This document shows positions 58,977 to 64,000 of a stretch of 64,000 nt of DNA, one piece after another (positions within the stretch are counted from its first letter, which is position 1; the number at the start of each line of letters is the position of its first letter). The translations under genes were made by a program, and so were the position numbers. The notes beneath the pieces are model-generated. The model was not told the origin of the DNA. It searched no databases and worked only from the letters and a program-made list of their open reading frames with translations. The stretch comes from Chamaecrista fasciculata (taxonomy: Eukaryota; Streptophyta; Magnoliopsida; Fabales; Fabaceae), in NCBI GenBank assembly GCA_003254925.1, contig QANZ01007074.1, positions 138,591 through 202,590 of the forward strand. Reading direction: 5' to 3'.

Positions 58977-59315
58977 CTAGGAAGCATGGACACTTCATTT
59001 TGAAGGCGTGTCGCCGTGTCAGACACGTGTCAGTGTCCGACACTCGTATGACACCGACACAACACATATCCATAAATTTTAGAATATAAATCAATTTTTT
59101 GTAACTTTAACATGATAGGCAAGAGAAAATAATAATAGATATGACATATATTTGAATAAAAATTGTAATTTTTAATTTTTTCATTAAAAATTATGAATAT
59201 TTAATTATTTATATATATAAATATATGCCGTGTCGTGTCGCGTAATTTTGAGAGTTTGACGTGTTGCTATGTCCGTGTCAGTGCCGTGTCCCGTGTCAGT
59301 GTCCATGCTTCATAG
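58977..59315. mobile_element. hAT-type MITE with GTGTC-rich ends
   Basis: Terminal inverted repeats CTAGGAAGCATGGACAC and CTATGAAGCATGGACAC (16 of 17 identical) are flanked by the 8-bp target duplication GTTGAGTA (58969-58976 and 59316-59323). Subterminal regions contain many GTGTC/GACAC motifs in both orientations around an AT-rich centre. It encodes no protein (339 bp). Confidence 0.92.
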
Positions 59316-59980
59316 GTTGAGTAGGATTTATATAGTAATTTTGAGATCGTATTGTAGAGATATCATATAGTGTAAATATAAATATAGTAGGTAGTCGTGA
59401 TTGTTCATGTAAAGATTACTTAGATTTGTAGCTGAAGTGCTGGTGCTTCCAATATTACTGTATTTGCACGGATGATCCAATTGGGATGCAATAAAGGTGC
59501 CTACTTTTTGTTACTTTCTATATTTCTATTGAGTTTGGTTTGGTCTTTGATCAAATTTGATGCGTGATCTCTGTTTACTCACTTGGGAAAAAAATATAGT
59601 TTACTTGTTTTTTTTGCCAAATAGTTTGCTTTTATTTTATGCTGAAAGTAAAAGTGTACTTTTGATCCTTCATTCCTTCTTAACTCAAAATTTGGTTTCA
59701 ATTGTCTTTTAATATAATCTATTTTACTTTAATCGCTTTACTTTCAGAAATTAATTTAAAGTATCCTAATTCGAAAAACATTGTTAATTTACCTAACCCA
59801 AAATGTTCAATTAAAATTATATTTGAATTTCAAAATCTTACTAATATCAGTGATATAATAATCAAATATGAAAAATAAACAAATTATTTAGCATACAAAA
59901 GTTTCTTAAACTCAATAATTTTTATTAAATAAAGTAACTATATTAGGAGTTAAAAATTGTGATTGTTTTTTTATCAAAAG

Positions 59981-60483
59981 GGTCATTTTCTTCATAAATG
60001 TATGTCCTAATGGTTGTTAATTTATGTTTCATAATATTGAAATTGATTTTAAATGTTGATAAAATGTTTCATTTTTCTAAACTATTGAATTTGGTCATAT
60101 TTATCTCGTCTCTCGTTTCAAGTTTAAAGGACTTGTTAAGAATAACTCGTGATTTTGAATTTGTCGTATTTGATCTTGAAATAAGATAGATATGATCAAT
60201 TACGTTTGTTTGACTGTGAAACGTGCGGTCAACTTTCGGAATTGATTTAATTTTGTTTGCCAACAACTCTAACTGGATAGAAAAAGTAGTCTTTGAGAAC
60301 AATACATAATTCTGAACTTATTACATTAAAACTTGAAATGAGAGAAATATGACCAGATTCAATAGTTTTGGACCAAAATGAAATATTTTACCAACATTTA
60401 TAATCAATTTGAATATTTTGAGACATAAAGGACCAAAATGAACATTAAGACATACCTTTAGAACCAAAATGACCCTTTGATCA
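59981..60483. repeat. Foldback family A, copy 5
   Basis: Ends ATCAAAAGGGTCATTTT and, reversed, ATGATCAAAGGGTCATTTT. The left arm reads ggtcatatttatctcgtctc and the right arm cttgaaatgagagaaatatg. The interior carries ttgaaataagatagatatga and ggatagaaaaagtagtcttt. Confidence 0.8.
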
Positions 60484-61599
60484 TTTTTTTTAAAGGTGAA
60501 GGTACTAGAGCAAAACTAATCAAATGTAAGGGATAAAATTGAAATATGACTATAACTTAAAAGACAAAAAGTATACTTCTGAGTTTTGTCTTATTTTATT
60601 CTCCTAAATTTTTGTTTATAATAATTCTTTTTTTTCCTTGGTAACAAAGCAAAGGAAAGAAACTATAGAACACAATTTCATTTAGACTTAAACACCCCTC
60701 AGAGCAATGACACAATGATGGAAGTGTAATGTTTCCTCCAATTATAGCTCTTAAACGTGGTTGGTACAATTGTGTAAGGCATATAAGGAGCAAAGTTGGG
60801 CATCAGTTTTTGATATACAATACTTCATTTTTTTTTCTTTTTTTATAATATTGTTGAGGTGTAAATTGTCATTATTGAAACTTTAGAAAAAAAATAAAGT
60901 ATAGCTAGCCAATAATTTAAGAAAAATATTCCCTTGTAATTTATTTCCTTATCCATGGAACCTAAAATAAACAAAAATTAATCGTTAAGAAAGGGATGAA
61001 AATTATGTTGTCTCTCCTATCTCCACCAATATTTTTAAATTTTTTCTTTTTATTAAGTTTTATTTAAAAAAAAATTAGAAGAAAATGTCACCACTAAATG
61101 TTATTTAGTCTTCCAATAATTATAACCACTAATTAGTTATTTTTGTGTTTTTCTCTGTTACTTAAATCGGTGACGACTGTTAAATACATGTGTCACCACT
61201 AAATGTTATAAATGTTATATATTAATGTTAAATGCACAAAACATAAAATGAATAATCACAAGAAGTCTCGTCTTACTCTTCGATCTATCACATTCCATAA
61301 ATTTTGCACTAACAGGCTCGTAGTAACTATGGTTCAAAAACATTGCGATAATTAGACTTCATTTTTTTTTCTCTTTTTCTCCAAATATAAGTTGTGATTT
61401 TGGGAAGAACGGTCACAATGAGTCTGAGTCCCTAGCTCATCATTCTAATTGGTCTAAAGCTATTGAAAATTAACAATGGTCTTCTAAGTTTAAGTTTGAT
61501 CTTTTATCTGATTAGGATATATATGTGGTGGCATTAAATGAATCCATATCAACAATTAACATTCATGTCATAATGTTAGTTGACGAATAATGTCTAAAA
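60484..61599. other. Gene-free AT-rich interval
   Basis: No gene or clear element seen. The phrase 'gtcaccactaaatgttat' occurs twice (about 61088 and 61193). Confidence 0.55.
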
Positions 61600-62286
61600 C
61601 AATGTTATGAAATCCGGGTCGGATCGGACAGTCGAAACGGTCCGACCGGGACCCGAGAGTAAAGGCGGCTAGGTTTGGACCATTGGACCATTCAAGAGAT
61701 TGGACCGCTTTAAACCGCCAAAAACTGTTTCGGGCCGGATTGACCCGGGTTGAACCATGACCCAGAGCAGTTTTAGAAAACTGACCGGGTCACTATTTTT
61801 AATGGAAAATTCATTTTTCTTTTTTTTTAGTTTTTTTTGTTGGTTTTGTGGGCCAAATATAAAAAATTAATATAAAACTCAATAGAAAATATTGTAAACC
61901 TATTAAAACAAAGAAAAAACTTATTACCATTGGACCATTGGACAATATGAATAAAATATACAAAAATCACAAAAGTCACGATATGAATAATTTTTTCATT
62001 TTTTCTAATTTAATAATTATTCATATTGTGACTTTTGTATATTTTATTAATGTAGGACAATGAAATTATGAATTTGCAAGTATATCTTACTGTTATACAA
62101 AATTTATAGTTATATTTTGTGATTTTATCAATTATAAAATATTTATATTTAAAATAAATAATATTTATTTTATTTATATATTTATGATGTCATTCGGTTT
62201 GATCGTCGGTCTAACCGATTGAACCAATTAACCTGTGACCTGAAGGTTTGTCCGGATCACTCTCCGGTCTGGTTTTAATAATATTG
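61600..62286. mobile_element. hAT-type MITE, diverged relative of the element at 31266-31789
   Basis: The ends CAATGTTATGAAATCCGGG and, reversed, CAATATTATTAAAACCAGAC are imperfect inverted repeats. Flanks GTCTAAAA (61592-61599) and GTCTGAAA (62287-62294) fit an 8-bp target duplication with one change. Like the first element, it is dense in CGGTCCGACCGG- and AACCG-type motifs near the ends, with an AT-rich centre holding its own inverted repeat (cacgatatgaataatt against aataattattcatattgtg). Confidence 0.78.
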
Positions 62287-62799
62287 GTCTGAAAGACCAA
62301 ATAGTTGATGATTGTAAAAAATAAAAAAACTGAGTCGTCTATTTTCATTTTTCAAAGACTAAATTATTAACTCAATGAAAATTGTAGAACCAAAAAATAA
62401 GTTTTCTCTTTAGAATATGGGACTTATGCTCAAGATTTTATTATATATGCTATTTAGTGATAATATATTTAATTTAATTAATACATTCATATGATGTTTT
62501 TTTTTCGTAAATAAACTTCGTCTCAGAATTAATTATCATCCAAGAACCAAAAATAAATGAACATTTTTACAGATCTAAATTTTATTACATTCTGTATTAT
62601 GAATTTTCAAATTTCAAAAGTTTATGGGTGCTGTCGTATATAATAGTATATATATATATTTTATTTCGTCTCACAAGTATTTAATTATTATGTGTCACGT
62701 ACGAGCTTTTGCAACTTACACAATAGTACCTTGTGTTATCCTTTCGTCTCATTTTATGATCTTAAACTCGAGCAACATGCATATGTTCATGAACTTTTG

Positions 62800-63445
62800 G
62801 TCAAAACATATTTTGGTCTCTAATATTTACCTTAAGTTTTGTTTTGGTTCATGCGATTGAATCAAACCTATGAGTTAAATTGATGAGTTCTTTCAAACTC
62901 AAATCGGACATGAAATCGAATCCAAAAAGGGTCGTTTATTTTATGAATTTGGTCATATTTCTCTCGTTTCAAGTTTGAATGCAACAAACGAGGTCAAATA
63001 GTACTCTCAAAATGAGTTTAGTCAAAATATCAAAATTAACTTTCGAGTATTATTTGACCTTTTTTTGTCAACAATCCCAACTAGATAAAGAAAGAAATCG
63101 TCAAGAGTAATTTGTCGTTCCGACTCTGTTAAATTCGGACTTGAAACGAGAGAGATATGACCAAATTCATAAAACAAAGCGGTCTATTTTCGGGTCCAAT
63201 ATCATGTTCGATTTGACCTTATTTGCCCATGTTTCCAATTAGGCAAAGAAAGAATTCATCAAATTAAATTTAACTCATAGCTATGATTTAATTGTACTCA
63301 AGTTTGAAACGAGAGAGATATGATCATATTCAATAGTTATAGACCAATTATAAAAATTTTAGGAAACAATAAGAACAAAAACAAAAAAAAAATATTATGG
63401 ATCAAAACAAAACTTGAGGTAAACATTAGAGACTAAAATAGGTTT
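62800..63445. repeat. Foldback family A, copy 6
   Basis: The left end (acatattttggtctctaata then tttaccttaagttttgtttt) is mirrored by the right end (aaaacaaaacttgaggtaaa then cattagagactaaaatag). The interior contains catatttctctcgtttcaag, acgaggtcaaatagtactct, cttgaaacgagagagatatg, and gtttgaaacgagagagatat. Confidence 0.8.
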
Positions 63446-64000
63446 TGGACATGAACTTTTTGTAAAAGTTATCATTTCATTTTTTTTGTATTATTATTGA
63501 TAAATTAATTATTTTGTCATCATGTTCACAATTAGAAAGAATTATACAGATTACGCAAAAATAGTAAATTTGAATTAAATATTTGTACATTCAGGCAAAA
63601 AAAAAAAAAAGAATTAGTTATTTGTAAATACTTTCTATTTAAGCAAATCACATGTATTGCACGTGAATTACATGTGTGTTGCATGTGACTCACTTCATAG
63701 AAACAAAACTTAAAATATCAAAGTGTTAATAACACAAAATATAATCTTTTCTATCTATAAAAAAGCAGGTTGCTTTAAAGATTTGGATTCCTATAATACC
63801 CTTAAACATACCTCTTCATTTCTGAAAGATACCTTCTTATTAAAGAGATGTGTCCCGTATTGATGAATTGTTGCATCCTCTCACTGTCGGTTATAAGTTG
63901 AATCATACCTCTTCATTTTCCAAAGATACCTTCTTAAAATGGTTGATGTTCAGGGAAGAAATGATGGAGAGAACGCAAGGCGAGAAATATCTTCGTCCTC
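63446..64000. other. Window end, unassigned
   Basis: AT-rich DNA followed by a stretch with the direct repeat 'acctcttcatttctgaaaga' / 'acctcttcattttccaaaga' (about 63811 and 63907) and the phrase 'taccttctta' after both. The last 100 bp are higher in GC and may begin a gene or element beyond the window. Confidence 0.4.

Overview
This is nuclear DNA from a flowering plant, most likely a eudicot. Genes have many short exons separated by AT-rich introns. Intergenic DNA is AT-rich and packed with small inverted-repeat elements. The recognisable proteins are plant types: TGA-class bZIP, VQ protein, KEG ubiquitin ligase, plant TFIIIA and a FAR1-like transposase. I cannot name the species. Two ambiguous bases (16240 and 26325) mark an assembled sequence. 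No CRISPR array, rRNA or tRNA gene was seen.

Layout. (1) 1-1755, minus strand: the 5' part of a TGA2-clade bZIP transcription factor gene, running off the left edge. I rebuilt five exons whose splice phases agree. The second coding exon carries an in-frame TAG. (2) 2718-9468: a 6.75-kb Mutator-like element (MULE) with 339-bp nearly identical terminal inverted repeats and an uninterrupted 723-residue FAR1-like transposase. It lies just upstream of the TGA gene's probable leader. (3) 9.5-20.7 kb: repeats, with one compact gene, a VQ-motif protein (13573-14034, minus). (4) 21058-21843, minus: a three-exon gene for mitochondrial ribosomal protein bL27m. (5) 23.9-31.8 kb: gene-poor, with a foldback element, a PIF/Harbinger-type MITE and a hAT-type MITE. 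(6) 32277-44285, plus: a complete 16-exon KEEP ON GOING (KEG) RING-kinase-ankyrin-HERC2-like E3 ligase gene of 1627 codons, with one GC-AG intron and a TRIM-like retroelement in its 2.7-kb intron 7. (7) 45434-50314: a young Ty1/copia element with near-identical 146-148-bp LTRs, a 5-bp target duplication and a gag-pol frame broken by a 4-bp duplication. (8) 51104-53815, minus: a four-exon Nudix hydrolase of the NUDT12/13 type. (9) 56770-58831, plus: a six-coding-exon TFIIIA gene whose second coding intron holds the plant 5S rRNA mimic (P5SM) regulatory exon. (10) 58.9-64 kb: two hAT-type MITEs and further copies of a dispersed foldback family.

The host genes are independent single genes, not a pathway. 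The main themes are: a mobile element separating a transcription factor gene from its upstream DNA; RNA-level control of TFIIIA by a 5S-like fold; and at least six copies of an internally repetitive foldback family marked by the phrase GAGAGATATGACCA. Exon models come from reading splice sites and protein similarity by eye. Boundaries supported by matching phases are firm; untranslated exons are tentative.
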